In this document: positions 26,088-34,168 of the stretch, one piece after another
How positions within the stretch are numbered: the stretch's first letter is position 1
How the letters are laid out: each line of letters opens with the position of its first letter
Source: VFZP01 sp043755595
GTDB lineage: Bacteria; Acidobacteriota; Terriglobia; Bryobacterales; Bryobacteraceae
DNA: 64,000 bases
NCBI GenBank assembly: GCA_043755595.1
Contig: JAYUSQ010000272.1
Location: 13,610 to 77,609, forward strand
Direction: 5' to 3'
The notes under the pieces: model-generated
Database searches by the model: none
What the model saw: only the letters and a program-made list of their open reading frames with translations
Told to the model about the DNA's origin: nothing
Translations under genes and position numbers: made by a program

Positions 26088-26768
26088 TCATCCGGCGATC
26101 GAGCGAATCCGGGCAAGAACAATAGGAACGCGACCTTGGCTGCTCGCGCCTCCAGGAAAATTGCCCGGCAACCAGGACAGGAAATCATCGTCTTCAAGCA
26201 GCGCAGCGAAGCGTTCGGCGAGAAAGGACCGTGCCTGTGCGTCGGTGTTTTCCAGGCCCGGCAACTCCGGGCGTCCGTCGATCACACTGACAATGTCTTC
26301 CATGTCCTGGCTCACGTAGTATTCGCCGTTACCGCGCGCTTGAAATGCCACGAGCTTGGTCGCCAGAAACAAAGGGCCAGAGATGAGCCTGATTTTCAGA
26401 TCCGGCGCCAGTTCAAACCAACGCGCCTGGGGAATTGCGGCATACCATTCGTTGGTGAACCCGAGCGGCGCGTTCGTCGATGGCATTACGTCAAGGATTA
26501 AGTCGCCGGAGACCCAGCGGCAGATCGGAGCGCCTTCGCTGCCGTCCTCCAGAAAACCCGCGTCTCGAAGCCGGTCCCCGAGAGACGAATATTGGCCGTA
26601 CGTGGGAACCTCGGCGATCACATCGACGTCTCGCGTGACGCACGGTGGAGTGCTGGCAGGGCCGGTCATCAACAAACCGGTGGCACAGCCGCCCGTGAAT
26701 ACGAACTCCGGCAGCAACGGCCCCAAGCGGCGCGCCACGGCTTCGGTGAGCGCGTGATTCGGGTTCAC
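26088..26768 (-). CDS. Nucleotidyltransferase (AbiEii/MNT-like), probable toxin
   Basis: 226 residues with the DNA polymerase beta-type nucleotidyltransferase fold: FVFTGGCATGLLMTG gives the Gly-rich helix start, and CVTRDVDVIAE carries the D-x-D metal site. A later acidic/basic core is LAPDLKIRLISGPLFLATKL, and QDMEDIVSVIDGRPEL resembles the AbiEii family. Homologues transfer nucleotides onto tRNA or proteins and act as toxins or phage-defence effectors. The start overlaps the stop of the winged-helix gene by 4 bases, the usual antitoxin-first layout. Toxicity is inference. Confidence 0.8.
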   Translation of the reverse strand: MNPNHALTEAVARRLGPLLPEFVFTGGCATGLLMTGPASTPPCVTRDVDVIAEVPTYGQYSSLGDRLRDAGFLEDGSEGAPICRWVSGDLILDVMPSTNAPLGFTNEWYAAIPQARWFELAPDLKIRLISGPLFLATKLVAFQARGNGEYYVSQDMEDIVSVIDGRPELPGLENTDAQARSFLAERFAALLEDDDFLSWLPGNFPGGASSQGRVPIVLARIRSIAG

Positions 26769-27313
26769 TTCGGCGGCGCCGCCATCGGCTTGGATAGACG
26801 CAGCGTGAGTTCCTTCTCCGCATACTGCCGCTCCCGCACCCGGCCATCCCGGATCGCGTCAATCAGCGCGAGCAACTCATAGAGTGCAGGATCCTGGCGC
26901 GCCGCTTTGGGAACACATTTGCTGAGGGGCGAGAATTCAAAGCCGCGGACGGTTCCCTCCGGGTCCGGCCAAACGGGAGGGGGATCGGAGTCCGGCGCGA
27001 ACTCCTTATTCATCGGCGGCGCGGCGTAGGCGGTGGGAGTCCCGCGGGTGAGTGAACCGCGCTCCGGCGGGAAGGCATACTTCACGCCGTGCACCAGGAA
27101 TTCAAGCAAGTTGCGACGGTCCACGCGAAACGTCGAGTCCAGTCGATTGATCAGCTTGGCGGCCTGGGCGCGCTTCACGGCGCCGTGAACCTCAGAGGCG
27201 CTCATTGCGAGCGAGGCGGCCAGCGTAGCGTAGGTAGGGCGCGGGGAAGGTGGCAGCATGGCCAACTTGAGGCTCACTACGATGTCTTGCGCTTTGATTT
27301 CCATGCCGTTCAT
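26765..27313 (-). CDS. Winged-helix DNA-binding protein, probable antitoxin/autorepressor
   Basis: 182 residues. An N-terminal MarR/wHTH-like domain (about 4-75) reads AQDIVVSLKLAMLPPSPRPT, TYATLAASLAMSASEVHGAV then KRAQAAKLINRL. It is followed by a proline-rich linker and a helical C-terminus (PALYELLALIDAIRDGR). Start ATG 27313, or ATG 27304 (MEIKAQD). It is translationally coupled to the nucleotidyltransferase. The upstream region holds an imperfect palindrome at 27338-27352 and AT-rich TATAGTATAGAATAG-like repeats, consistent with autoregulation. Such wHTH plus nucleotidyltransferase pairs occur widely, but their biology is poorly known. Confidence 0.75.
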   Translation of the reverse strand: MNGMEIKAQDIVVSLKLAMLPPSPRPTYATLAASLAMSASEVHGAVKRAQAAKLINRLDSTFRVDRRNLLEFLVHGVKYAFPPERGSLTRGTPTAYAAPPMNKEFAPDSDPPPVWPDPEGTVRGFEFSPLSKCVPKAARQDPALYELLALIDAIRDGRVRERQYAEKELTLRLSKPMAAPPK

Positions 27314-27337
27314 GATTCTATTCTATACTATATTGTG

Positions 27338-27352
27338 TTCGTGAATCGCGAA
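27338..27352. promoter_or_regulatory. Imperfect palindrome, candidate operator of the wHTH/nucleotidyltransferase pair
   Basis: TTCGTGAATCGCGAA has 7-base arms with one mismatch around a central A. It lies 25 bases upstream of ATG 27313, beside the AT-rich stretch TATAGTATAGAATAG (minus strand), which could provide a -10 element. An operator for the adjacent wHTH protein is inferred. Confidence 0.4.
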
Positions 27353-27361
27353 TAGTGAATG

Positions 27362-27395
27362 GAGGATACCGTTCGGGGCGGCCTGCGGTATCCTC
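27362..27395. promoter_or_regulatory. Strong hairpin between the toxin-antitoxin-like pair and the sigma-factor operon
   Basis: Perfect 10-base arms GAGGATACCG (27362-27371) and CGGTATCCTC (27386-27395) with a 14-base loop. It lies about 87 bases before the sigma-factor start, where it would be in the 5' leader if transcription begins upstream. There is no T-run on the plus side beyond TCTCTTC, so it is not a clear intrinsic terminator. Confidence 0.5.
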
Positions 27396-27423
27396 TCTTC
27401 GATGGCACCTCTCTTCGATGGCA
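27392..27423 (+). repeat. Perfect 16-bp tandem duplication
   Basis: CCTCTCTTCGATGGCA occurs twice with no spacer (27392-27407 and 27408-27423), overlapping the 3' arm of the hairpin before it. It looks like a recent slippage or repair duplication in the leader of the sigma-factor operon. Confidence 0.85.
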
Positions 27424-27481
27424 TCAGACTTTTTGACTGCCGCCTGCGTCTTTCTGAATGTGAGCACGGAGTAATGCCCGT

Positions 27482-28015
27482 TTGATCTTCCGCGAGGTCG
27501 AAGACCGGGACCTGGTGGCCAAAGCCCGCCGGGGGAATGTGGACGCCTACAACCTATTGGTGTCCCGCTGGGAGCGTCGTGTCTTCAATTACATTCTTCG
27601 TCTGGTGAGGAATCGTGAAGATGCGATGGACATCGCGCAGGATGCTTTCCTGAAGGCTTACCAGAATTTGGGAAAGCTGGACGACCCGAGCCGTTTCGCG
27701 CCGTGGCTGTTTCGGATTGCGCATAACGAATCCTTCTCCTTGTTGCGCAAGTCGAAACCGGAGGTGGGGGAACTGGGAGAACCGGAACCTCTGCCTCCGG
27801 GGCCGCGGATGCTGCCGATCGAGACGTCCATTGCCGTGAACGCGGCGTTGGAGCGATTGAGTCCGGAACAGAAAGAGGCGGTCGTGTTGAAGGTGTATCA
27901 GGGGTTCAAGTTTGAAGAGATGGCCGAAATTCTCGGCTGCCCCGTCTCCACCGTCAAATCGCGGGTCTACACCGCGCTCGACCTGTTGAAAGGCACGCTC
28001 GCCCCGGTGGCGTAG
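27482..28015 (+). CDS. ECF-type RNA polymerase sigma factor
   Basis: 177 residues with sigma region 2 (NLLVSRWERRVFNYILRLVR then DAMDIAQDAFLKAYQNL) and region 4 (RLSPEQKEAVVLKVYQGFKF, then MAEILGCPVSTVKSRVYTAL), separated by a short proline-rich linker. It directs transcription of a dedicated regulon. The only usable start is TTG 27482, with GGAG 10 bases upstream; an in-frame stop lies at 27461. The anti-sigma gene follows after 25 bases and the type II secretion genes after that, so it is likely that this factor controls its own operon (inference). The leader contains a hairpin and a tandem repeat. Confidence 0.92.
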   Translation: MIFREVEDRDLVAKARRGNVDAYNLLVSRWERRVFNYILRLVRNREDAMDIAQDAFLKAYQNLGKLDDPSRFAPWLFRIAHNESFSLLRKSKPEVGELGEPEPLPPGPRMLPIETSIAVNAALERLSPEQKEAVVLKVYQGFKFEEMAEILGCPVSTVKSRVYTALDLLKGTLAPVA

Positions 28016-28040
28016 CACGAAAAGTGAGAGAGAAGCCGAT

Positions 28041-28637
28041 ATGAGTTGCGCATCCTACGATTTGAAGGCCTATCAGTTGGGCGAAGCGAGCGTGGCCGAA
28101 CGCCGCGACATTGAGCAGCACGCACGCGCCTGCCGCACCTGCTCCGATGAACTCGCGCAACTTAATCTCATGCAAGCGGCAATGATGAGCGTGCGCGACG
28201 AGGATCCGCCGCGACGCATCGCTTTCGTATCCGACAAAGTTTTCGAACCTAAGTGGTACAAGCGCCCGCTTGGGGCTGCGTGGGGCTTCGGCGCCATGGC
28301 CGCACTGGCCGGCGCGATCATGTTTCATGCGCTCTGGAACCCGGGCGCGATCGTCACCACCCATCCTTTAGAAACGATCGTGCGAAAGTCGCCGCCAATG
28401 GCGCCCGCCGGTTTGACGCGTGCGGCTGTGGAATCGATGGTGCAGAACGCGGTCCTGGAAGCCGATGCACGCGGCGAGAAGCGGGCCCGGCAACTGCTGG
28501 CTGAATCGGAAAAGCGCCACGAACTGGAGCGCGCCGAAATGATGGCGGGCATCCGCGTCAGCTTCGAAGAACTATCCAAGCGCTACAACAACTTATATAA
28601 GATGACCGCCAGCGCGGATCTCGGGGCCGGGCGATGA
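28041..28637 (+). CDS. Membrane anti-sigma factor with zinc-finger (ZAS) motif
   Basis: 198 residues. The N-terminal zinc-binding anti-sigma domain carries H27-x3-C31-x2-C34 in EQHARACRTCSDEL with Cys3 as probable fourth ligand. One membrane segment is at about 77-98 (GAAWGFGAMAALAGAIMFHA), followed by an extracytoplasmic part with a long charged helix (EKRARQLLAESEKRHELERA). It should bind and hold the adjacent sigma factor at the membrane until a signal on the outer side releases it. Stop overlaps the next gene by 4 bases. Confidence 0.88.
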   Translation: MSCASYDLKAYQLGEASVAERRDIEQHARACRTCSDELAQLNLMQAAMMSVRDEDPPRRIAFVSDKVFEPKWYKRPLGAAWGFGAMAALAGAIMFHALWNPGAIVTTHPLETIVRKSPPMAPAGLTRAAVESMVQNAVLEADARGEKRARQLLAESEKRHELERAEMMAGIRVSFEELSKRYNNLYKMTASADLGAGR

Positions 28638-29164
28638 AGCGGTTGGCTGCCCTTTTCGCCGTCACTATGCTCACGGCGGCGGCTCCACGAATTCCGCGAC
28701 CCGCCATGCAAGCCGTCGAACGCAGCTTCGATCAACGCTTCCAACAGTTCAACGTCGACGATCCGATCGAAGTACTGGGCCCGGCGCGCGGAGTTTATGT
28801 CGACAAGTTCGGCGTCATTCTATCGGCCGAGGTCAACCTCGTAGTTACGGCCATCACGCCGTTCCGCCCGCAGATCAGCGGGGAGCAAGTCGAAAAGCTT
28901 CGCCAAAAGAAGTTAGCGCGTCTGCCCGAGGTGCGCAAGATGATGCGCGACACGTTGGTCTCAGCCGCCACGCAACTCAAGGCGCTGGGGCCGGACGAAC
29001 AGGTCGTCGTGGGCCTGACCTTTTTCCATCGCTCGTTTGAAGCCGTCAAAGACCTGCCGGGACAGATCGTAATGCAAGCGCCCAAGCGCGTTTTGGCCGA
29101 CTACGAAGCGGGCCGCATCAAGCAATCCGCGCTCGAAGCCGCTATTCAGGAACAGGTGTACTAG
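28634..29164 (+). CDS. Exported hypothetical protein in the sigma/secretion operon
   Basis: 176 residues with a signal peptide (MKRLAALFAVTMLTAAAP). The mature part reads RSFDQRFQQFNVDDPIEVLG, then PARGVYVDKFGVILSAEVNL and a charged helical segment with LRQKKLARLPEVRKMMRDTL. The family is not recognised. Because its ATG overlaps the anti-sigma stop and GspE starts 6 bases later, it is probably a periplasmic member of the same system, for example a sensor or signal protein for the anti-sigma factor. This role is inference from position. Confidence 0.75.
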   Translation: MKRLAALFAVTMLTAAAPRIPRPAMQAVERSFDQRFQQFNVDDPIEVLGPARGVYVDKFGVILSAEVNLVVTAITPFRPQISGEQVEKLRQKKLARLPEVRKMMRDTLVSAATQLKALGPDEQVVVGLTFFHRSFEAVKDLPGQIVMQAPKRVLADYEAGRIKQSALEAAIQEQVY

Positions 29165-29170
29165 AATCCC

Positions 29171-30811
29171 ATGCGGCTTGGCGAGATGCTGATCGCGCGC
29201 GGCCTGATCGGCGACGACGAACTTAATCAGGCGCTCGAACTCCAGAAGGAGCGCGGCGACAAAATCGGAAAAATCCTGATCGATCTGGGCTTCGTGGCGC
29301 AGCGCGAAATTCTCTCCGCACTGGGCGAACAGCTTTCGGTTCGAGTGGTCGCGCTGGAGGGCCCGCCGCCGGTTACGCCTGAAACCGAACGCCTCTCGGC
29401 CCGGTTTCTGCGGCAGTTTCGTTGTATCCCGATTGGCTTCGACGACACGTCGCTTTCGTTGGCGATGGCCGACCCGCTCGACTTTGAGACGATCGCCGCC
29501 GTTCGCCACGTCACTGGCCTCAAGATCTCACCGGTCCTGGCATCCGAGCAGGAAATCATCGACAGTGTCGACCGGTACTACGGCACGGCCGCGAAGCCCG
29601 AAGCGGCGACCGGGCTGATCGACGACGCCGAAGCTGGCGAAGACCTCGAGCATCTGCGCGATATGGCGAGCGAGGCGCCGGTGATTCGCCTGGTGAACGC
29701 CATGGTCGCGTCGGCCGTTGAGAAGCGCGCCTCCGACATTCATATCGAACCGTTCGAAAAAGAGTTTCGCATCCGCTATCGCGTCGACGGCGTGCTGCAA
29801 CAGCAGGAGTCGCCTCCGCGCGAATTGAAAGCCGCCATCATTTCACGCGTGAAGCTGATGGCCAAGCTCAACATTGCCGAACGGCGCCTGCCGCAGGACG
29901 GTCGTATCAAGATCCGCACACTGGGCCGCGAAGTGGATTTGCGCGTTTCGACGCTGCCTACGTTGTATGGCGAAAGCGTTGTGATGCGCTTGCTGGACCG
30001 GTCGGCGGGCGATTTCTACGACCTTCCTAAGCTTGGCTTCACTCCGGACATGCTGTCGTTGATGGTGCACTTCGCACAGCTTCCGCATGGAATTTTTCTC
30101 GTCACCGGACCCACGGGCAGCGGTAAATCGACCACGCTGTACTCGGCTCTCAAGCGCATCAATCTGCCGGACAGGAAGATCATCACGATTGAAGACCCGG
30201 TCGAATATCAGATGGACGGGATCAACCAGATCCATGTGAATCCGCAGATTGGGCTCACGTTCTCAGCCGGGCTCCGTCATATCGTGCGCCAGGATCCGGA
30301 CGTCATCATGGTGGGCGAAATCCGCGATCGCGAAACGGCCGACATCGCGATCCGCGCCGCGCTGACCGGCCACTTGGTGTTTTCAACGCTCCACACCAAT
30401 GACGCGCCGAGCGCTATCACTCGCCTTACCGACATGGGCGTGGAGAATTACCTGCTGACCTCGTCGCTGGTCGCCGTGCTGGCGCAGCGTCTGGTGCGCG
30501 TTATTTGCCCACGTTGCAGGCAACCCGACGGCCAAGCCCTCGCGCCAAGCGGAGAGATGGTCGAGTCCTTCCGGGGCGCTGGCTGCGAGAACTGCTTCAA
30601 CTCCGGTTATCGCGGGCGAGTCGGCATCTTCGAAATGATGCAACTCAACGACGAAATCCGCCGCCTGATTATGAAGAACGAAGATGCGTCGATCCTCACT
30701 GCAGCGGCGCTCCGCAATGGAATGCACACGCTGCGCGAGGACGGCTGGGGCAAGATTGCCGCCGGCGTTACGACGGTGGACGAAGTGATGCGCGTCACGC
30801 AGGAGTTCTAA
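29171..30811 (+). CDS. gspE: Type II secretion ATPase GspE (PilB-like)
   Basis: 546-residue cytoplasmic motor that powers pseudopilus assembly. An N-terminal MshEN/T2SSE_N domain (about 1-150: MRLGEMLIARGLIGDDELNQ) precedes the ATPase. Visible motifs: DIHIEPFEKEFRIRYRVDGV, Walker A GPTGSGKSTTLYS near residue 313, EDPVEYQMDGINQIHV (Asp box), Walker B VIMVGEIRDRETADIAIRAA, and the His box STLHTNDAPSAITRL. A four-Cys zinc site (CPRC...CENC, about 450-477) is typical of GspE/PilB. It is the first structural gene of the secretion operon. Confidence 0.95.
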   Translation: MRLGEMLIARGLIGDDELNQALELQKERGDKIGKILIDLGFVAQREILSALGEQLSVRVVALEGPPPVTPETERLSARFLRQFRCIPIGFDDTSLSLAMADPLDFETIAAVRHVTGLKISPVLASEQEIIDSVDRYYGTAAKPEAATGLIDDAEAGEDLEHLRDMASEAPVIRLVNAMVASAVEKRASDIHIEPFEKEFRIRYRVDGVLQQQESPPRELKAAIISRVKLMAKLNIAERRLPQDGRIKIRTLGREVDLRVSTLPTLYGESVVMRLLDRSAGDFYDLPKLGFTPDMLSLMVHFAQLPHGIFLVTGPTGSGKSTTLYSALKRINLPDRKIITIEDPVEYQMDGINQIHVNPQIGLTFSAGLRHIVRQDPDVIMVGEIRDRETADIAIRAALTGHLVFSTLHTNDAPSAITRLTDMGVENYLLTSSLVAVLAQRLVRVICPRCRQPDGQALAPSGEMVESFRGAGCENCFNSGYRGRVGIFEMMQLNDEIRRLIMKNEDASILTAAALRNGMHTLREDGWGKIAAGVTTVDEVMRVTQEF

Positions 30812-30812
30812 G

Positions 30813-32036
30813 TTGGCCGCTACGACCACCAGCTTTCATTTCCGCGCGGTGACTCCGGACGGCAAGGTCCGCACGGGGAGCCTCGCGGCGGAAACCGAAA
30901 AGTCGGTGGCCACGGAGTTGCGGCGCCAGGGACTGACGCCTGTCTTCATCGGCATGCAGCCCCAGGCGACGGGATTGCAGTGGAAGCTGCCGCAGTTTGG
31001 ATCGAAGCAACGCAAGGGCGTGCTCTTCTTCACGCAGGAAATGGCGACGCTGCTCACCTCCGGCATTCCACTGGACCGCGCTTTGCAGATCGCCGTTGAA
31101 CTGACCGAGCAGACCGAGTTCAAGGCGACGCTCCAGGAAACTCTCCGCGCGATCAAAGGCGGCAAGTCGCTGGCTGAGTCGCTCGCCGCGCATCCTGGCC
31201 ACTTCTCCGATCTCTACATTAATATGGTGCGCGCGGGCGAAGCCTCGGGTTCGCTCGCACAGGTGTTCGAGCGCCTGGCTGAGTTTGAGCGCACGCGCGA
31301 CGAGTTGCGGAATTACATTATCGGGTCGATGGTTTACCCTGCCTTGTTGTCGGTGGTGGGCCTCGCGTCCATCCTCGTATTGATGTACTTCGTCGTGCCG
31401 CGTTTTGCCGACGTATTTGGAAATGGGCAGCTCAAAATGCCGCTGCCGATGCAGATCATGATCGGGCTCTCCGATTTCACGCGGACCTGGGGTTGGCTGG
31501 CGTTCGTCGGCGCGGCTTTGGGCGTCGCGGGTTTTCGCGCCTATGTGGCCACTCCGGAAGGCCGGCTCGGGTGGGACACGACACGACTCCGCATCCCGGG
31601 TCTTGGCGACGCGTTGCGCAAGGCCGAGACCGCGCGTTTTGCCCGCGCGATGGCTACACTGGTCTCAAATAACGTGCCGCTCGTGCAGTCCGTCAACATC
31701 GCGCGTGCGATTTTGGGCAACAAGCGCATCGCCAACTCGCTCGACTCGGTTACTCAGGGAATCAAGCGCGGCGAAGGCATCGCCGAGCCACTACGCCGCA
31801 CGGGTCAGTTTCCAGCGCTCGCCGCGCATTTGCTCAGCGTCGGCGAAGAAACGGGCCGGCTGGATGCGATGTTTTCGCGTATGGCCGACATCTATGAGGT
31901 AGAAACCCGCGAGTCCATCAAGCGCTTCACGGCTCTCTTCGAGCCGCTTGTCATTTTGGTTATGGGCGTGGTGGTGGGCGCGTTGATCTTGAGCATGCTG
32001 ATTGCGATCACGAGTATCAACGAGGTGGCCGGGTAA
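30813..32036 (+). CDS. gspF: Type II secretion inner-membrane protein GspF
   Basis: 407 residues with two T2SSF domains: the first from FTQEMATLLTSGIPLDRALQ, the second from FARAMATLVSNNVPLVQSVN. Three membrane helices follow the usual plan, near SMVYPALLSVVGLASILVLM, GWLAFVGAALGVAGF and the C-terminal LVILVMGVVVGALILSMLIA. It forms the platform above the ATPase. The start is TTG 30813, one base after the GspE stop, which gives the expected FHFRAVTPDGKVRTG beginning. Confidence 0.95.
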   Translation: MAATTTSFHFRAVTPDGKVRTGSLAAETEKSVATELRRQGLTPVFIGMQPQATGLQWKLPQFGSKQRKGVLFFTQEMATLLTSGIPLDRALQIAVELTEQTEFKATLQETLRAIKGGKSLAESLAAHPGHFSDLYINMVRAGEASGSLAQVFERLAEFERTRDELRNYIIGSMVYPALLSVVGLASILVLMYFVVPRFADVFGNGQLKMPLPMQIMIGLSDFTRTWGWLAFVGAALGVAGFRAYVATPEGRLGWDTTRLRIPGLGDALRKAETARFARAMATLVSNNVPLVQSVNIARAILGNKRIANSLDSVTQGIKRGEGIAEPLRRTGQFPALAAHLLSVGEETGRLDAMFSRMADIYEVETRESIKRFTALFEPLVILVMGVVVGALILSMLIAITSINEVAG

Positions 32037-32504
32037 ATGAAATATCGTGAGCTGGAAAAACTGAAACCTATGAAACTTCGAAGAAGAAGACTCGCCCAGG
32101 CGGGCGTTACGCTGATCGAAATGCTCGTCGTCGTGACGATCATCGCTCTGTTCGCCGCCATCGTGGGGCCAAGCCTGTTCAGCAAGGCAGACCAGGCCCG
32201 TAAAGTCGCCACGCGCTCGCAGATCGATGCGTTCATGACGGCGCTCGGCTCCTATAAGCTCGACACCGGAGTGTTCCCCGCCACCGAGCTTGGCCTGAGT
32301 GCGCTCCGCGCCAAGCCGGCCAGCGTGAATCAATGGAACGGTCCGTACCTGCCGAAAGAAATTCCGCTCGACGCCTGGGGGCATCCGTTCCTGTACAAAT
32401 ATCCAGGCGATCATGGCGACGAGCCTGAGCTGATTTCGACCGGCGCCGACGGCCAACCCGGCGGTGAAGGCATCAATGCCGACATTGTCAGCTGGAAGAA
32501 CTAG
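32037..32504 (+). CDS. gspG: Type II secretion major pseudopilin GspG
   Basis: 155 residues. The prepilin leader (about 23 residues, positively charged RRRR) is followed by AG|VTLIEMLVVVTIIALFAA, with cleavage after Gly23 and Glu at +5. The C-terminal body has the GspG signature GLSALRAKP...NGPYLPKEIPLDAWGHPFLY and ends with the calcium-loop-like ELISTGADGQPGGEGINADI. The ATG follows the GspF stop without a gap; a second ATG at 32070 would give a shorter leader. It forms the shaft of the pseudopilus. Confidence 0.95.
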   Translation: MKYRELEKLKPMKLRRRRLAQAGVTLIEMLVVVTIIALFAAIVGPSLFSKADQARKVATRSQIDAFMTALGSYKLDTGVFPATELGLSALRAKPASVNQWNGPYLPKEIPLDAWGHPFLYKYPGDHGDEPELISTGADGQPGGEGINADIVSWKN

Positions 32505-32982
32505 ATCGCGGCGCGGCGTCACGCTCATCGAGATGCTGATGGTGGTGTTCATCATCAGTCTGATGGCGGGCGTGACGTTCCCGGCCATCACGTCGGGCGT
32601 CGACTCGTTGCGGCTCCGCACGGCGGGCGAAGAAGCGGCCAGCATGCTGACGGCCGCGATGAACCGCGCCGAACGCCGCCGCGTTGCCGTCGAGGTCGCC
32701 ATTTCGCCCATCGACAATGCGATGTCGCTTACCTCGGTTGAGCCCGGCTACAGCAAGCGATTCAGCCCAGGCGATGGGGTAACGATCGCCGCCGTCCTGC
32801 CGCGTGTACCTGCCGACCCGCGCTTGCCTCGCCGATTTCTGGTCTATCCGGGCGGCTCGGCCCCGCGCCTCGGCTTGATCCTTGTGAACGCTCGCGGCAT
32901 GAGGCGATTGGTGAGGCTGGATCCCGTTACCGGAGTCGCCGAGTCACGCCTGCTTGAGCCGAACGAGGAAATCCTGCCATGA
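32476..32982 (+). CDS. gspH: Type II secretion minor pseudopilin GspH-like
   Basis: 168 residues from ATG 32476, with GAAGG 5 bases upstream; GTG 32464 in the same frame is the longer alternative. Leader MPTLSAGRTRSRRG then VTLIEMLMVVFIISLMAG, with Glu at +5. A beta-rich C-terminal domain includes AASMLTAAMNRAERRRVAVE, as in GspH/FimT. The gene overlaps the end of gspG by 29 bases and the start of the next by 4. Minor pseudopilins cap the pseudopilus. Confidence 0.88.
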   Translation: MPTLSAGRTRSRRGVTLIEMLMVVFIISLMAGVTFPAITSGVDSLRLRTAGEEAASMLTAAMNRAERRRVAVEVAISPIDNAMSLTSVEPGYSKRFSPGDGVTIAAVLPRVPADPRLPRRFLVYPGGSAPRLGLILVNARGMRRLVRLDPVTGVAESRLLEPNEEILP

Positions 32983-33395
32983 ACGGACGGCGTCGCAGGC
33001 ACCGGAGAGGATTCACACTGCTCGAAGTGATGGTGGCTACCACGATCATGGCGTTGGCGGTCGTGACCCTGCTTTCGGCGCTCACTACTTCGCTCCGCAA
33101 CGCGTCTCAATTGCTCGACTCCGATAAAGCCGCCATGATCGGCAAGCAGACGCTCGATGCGCTGCTGGTCGAAACCAACCTCCCGCCCGGAGAAGTTATC
33201 CAGGGCCAATTCAAGCCCAACGAGACGGGCCTGACTGGAGGCTGGCGCGCCCGCGTGGAGCCGTTTGAGAGCGCAGGCGGCGTGCGTGGCCGCGTCGATC
33301 GAGTCGCGCTTGAGATCTGGTGGCAACGCGGCTTGGGCCGCCGCACGATGCAGTTGGAAGGCTTCCGGCGAACGCCCACGGTAGGGTTGCAATGA
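32979..33395 (+). CDS. gspI: Type II secretion minor pseudopilin GspI-like
   Basis: 138 residues: a short basic leader MNGRRRRHRRG, then FTLLEVMVATTIMALAVVTL with Glu at +5, followed by a small globular part (GKQTLDALLVETNLPPGEVI, ..WRARVEPFE). Size and position between H and J fit GspI. Both ends overlap neighbours by 4 bases (ATGA). It should join GspJ and GspK in the tip complex. Confidence 0.87.
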   Translation: MNGRRRRHRRGFTLLEVMVATTIMALAVVTLLSALTTSLRNASQLLDSDKAAMIGKQTLDALLVETNLPPGEVIQGQFKPNETGLTGGWRARVEPFESAGGVRGRVDRVALEIWWQRGLGRRTMQLEGFRRTPTVGLQ

Positions 33396-34168
33396 CGAGC
33401 GCTCTTCGCCGGAAGCGCCGTCACCAACGGGGCGTGACCCTGATCGAGATGCTGGTCGCAGTGATGTTAGTCAGTCTGCTCTCGACCGGGCTGTTGTATG
33501 CAATGCGTCTTGGCATCAACGCGCTGGAACAAACCAACCGCAAGTTCACCGACAACCGCCGCGCGCTCGGCTCACTCCGGGTGCTTAACCAACAACTCGC
33601 CGCCATCATACCGGCCCAAGTTTCGTGCAAGGGAACATCTTTGGATGGGGACCTCGCTCCCGTCTTCTTCCGGGGAGCCCGCACGTCCGCGCAATTTGTC
33701 ACCGGCTACACGCTGGAGGAAGCCGGCCGCGGCTACCCGCGCATCGTCGAGTACATGGTGATTCCGGGTGAAGCGGCCCGTGGCGGCGGCTTTCGTCTGG
33801 TCATGCAGGAGTCGCCCTACACCGGTCCTCAGTCGTTGTCCGTGTTTTGCTCGGGCACCGGCATGGATCCATTGCATCGTGCACCGGTCTCGCTTTTGCG
33901 TCCGCCCACTCTGGGCGCCCGGCCCTTTGTCATTGCCGACCAACTAGCCTACTGCCGAATTTCCTATCAACGCGTTCACCCGGTCACGTTTCAGCGCGAT
34001 TGGGCCGACGCACACGCGGGCGCGGCGCTGCCCGCCGCAATTCGAATCGAGATGGCCCCGCTCCGGCCCGATGCGGCGCGCGTGCAACTCTCCACCACTA
34101 CGATTGCCCTGCGCGTAACACGCAACACCTATGAGGCGTATGCCGACATCGATGAGCCGCAGCAATAA
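33392..34168 (+). CDS. gspJ: Type II secretion minor pseudopilin GspJ-like
   Basis: 258 residues from ATG 33392, which overlaps the GspI stop as ATGA; the longer frame to 33320 is rejected. Leader MTSALRRKRRHQRG then VTLIEMLVAVMLVSLLSTGL with Glu at +5. The C-terminal beta domain begins RRALGSLRVLNQQLAAIIPA and is larger than in GspH/I, as expected for J. The 3' end overlaps gspK by 17 bases. Confidence 0.87.
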   Translation: MTSALRRKRRHQRGVTLIEMLVAVMLVSLLSTGLLYAMRLGINALEQTNRKFTDNRRALGSLRVLNQQLAAIIPAQVSCKGTSLDGDLAPVFFRGARTSAQFVTGYTLEEAGRGYPRIVEYMVIPGEAARGGGFRLVMQESPYTGPQSLSVFCSGTGMDPLHRAPVSLLRPPTLGARPFVIADQLAYCRISYQRVHPVTFQRDWADAHAGAALPAAIRIEMAPLRPDAARVQLSTTTIALRVTRNTYEAYADIDEPQQ

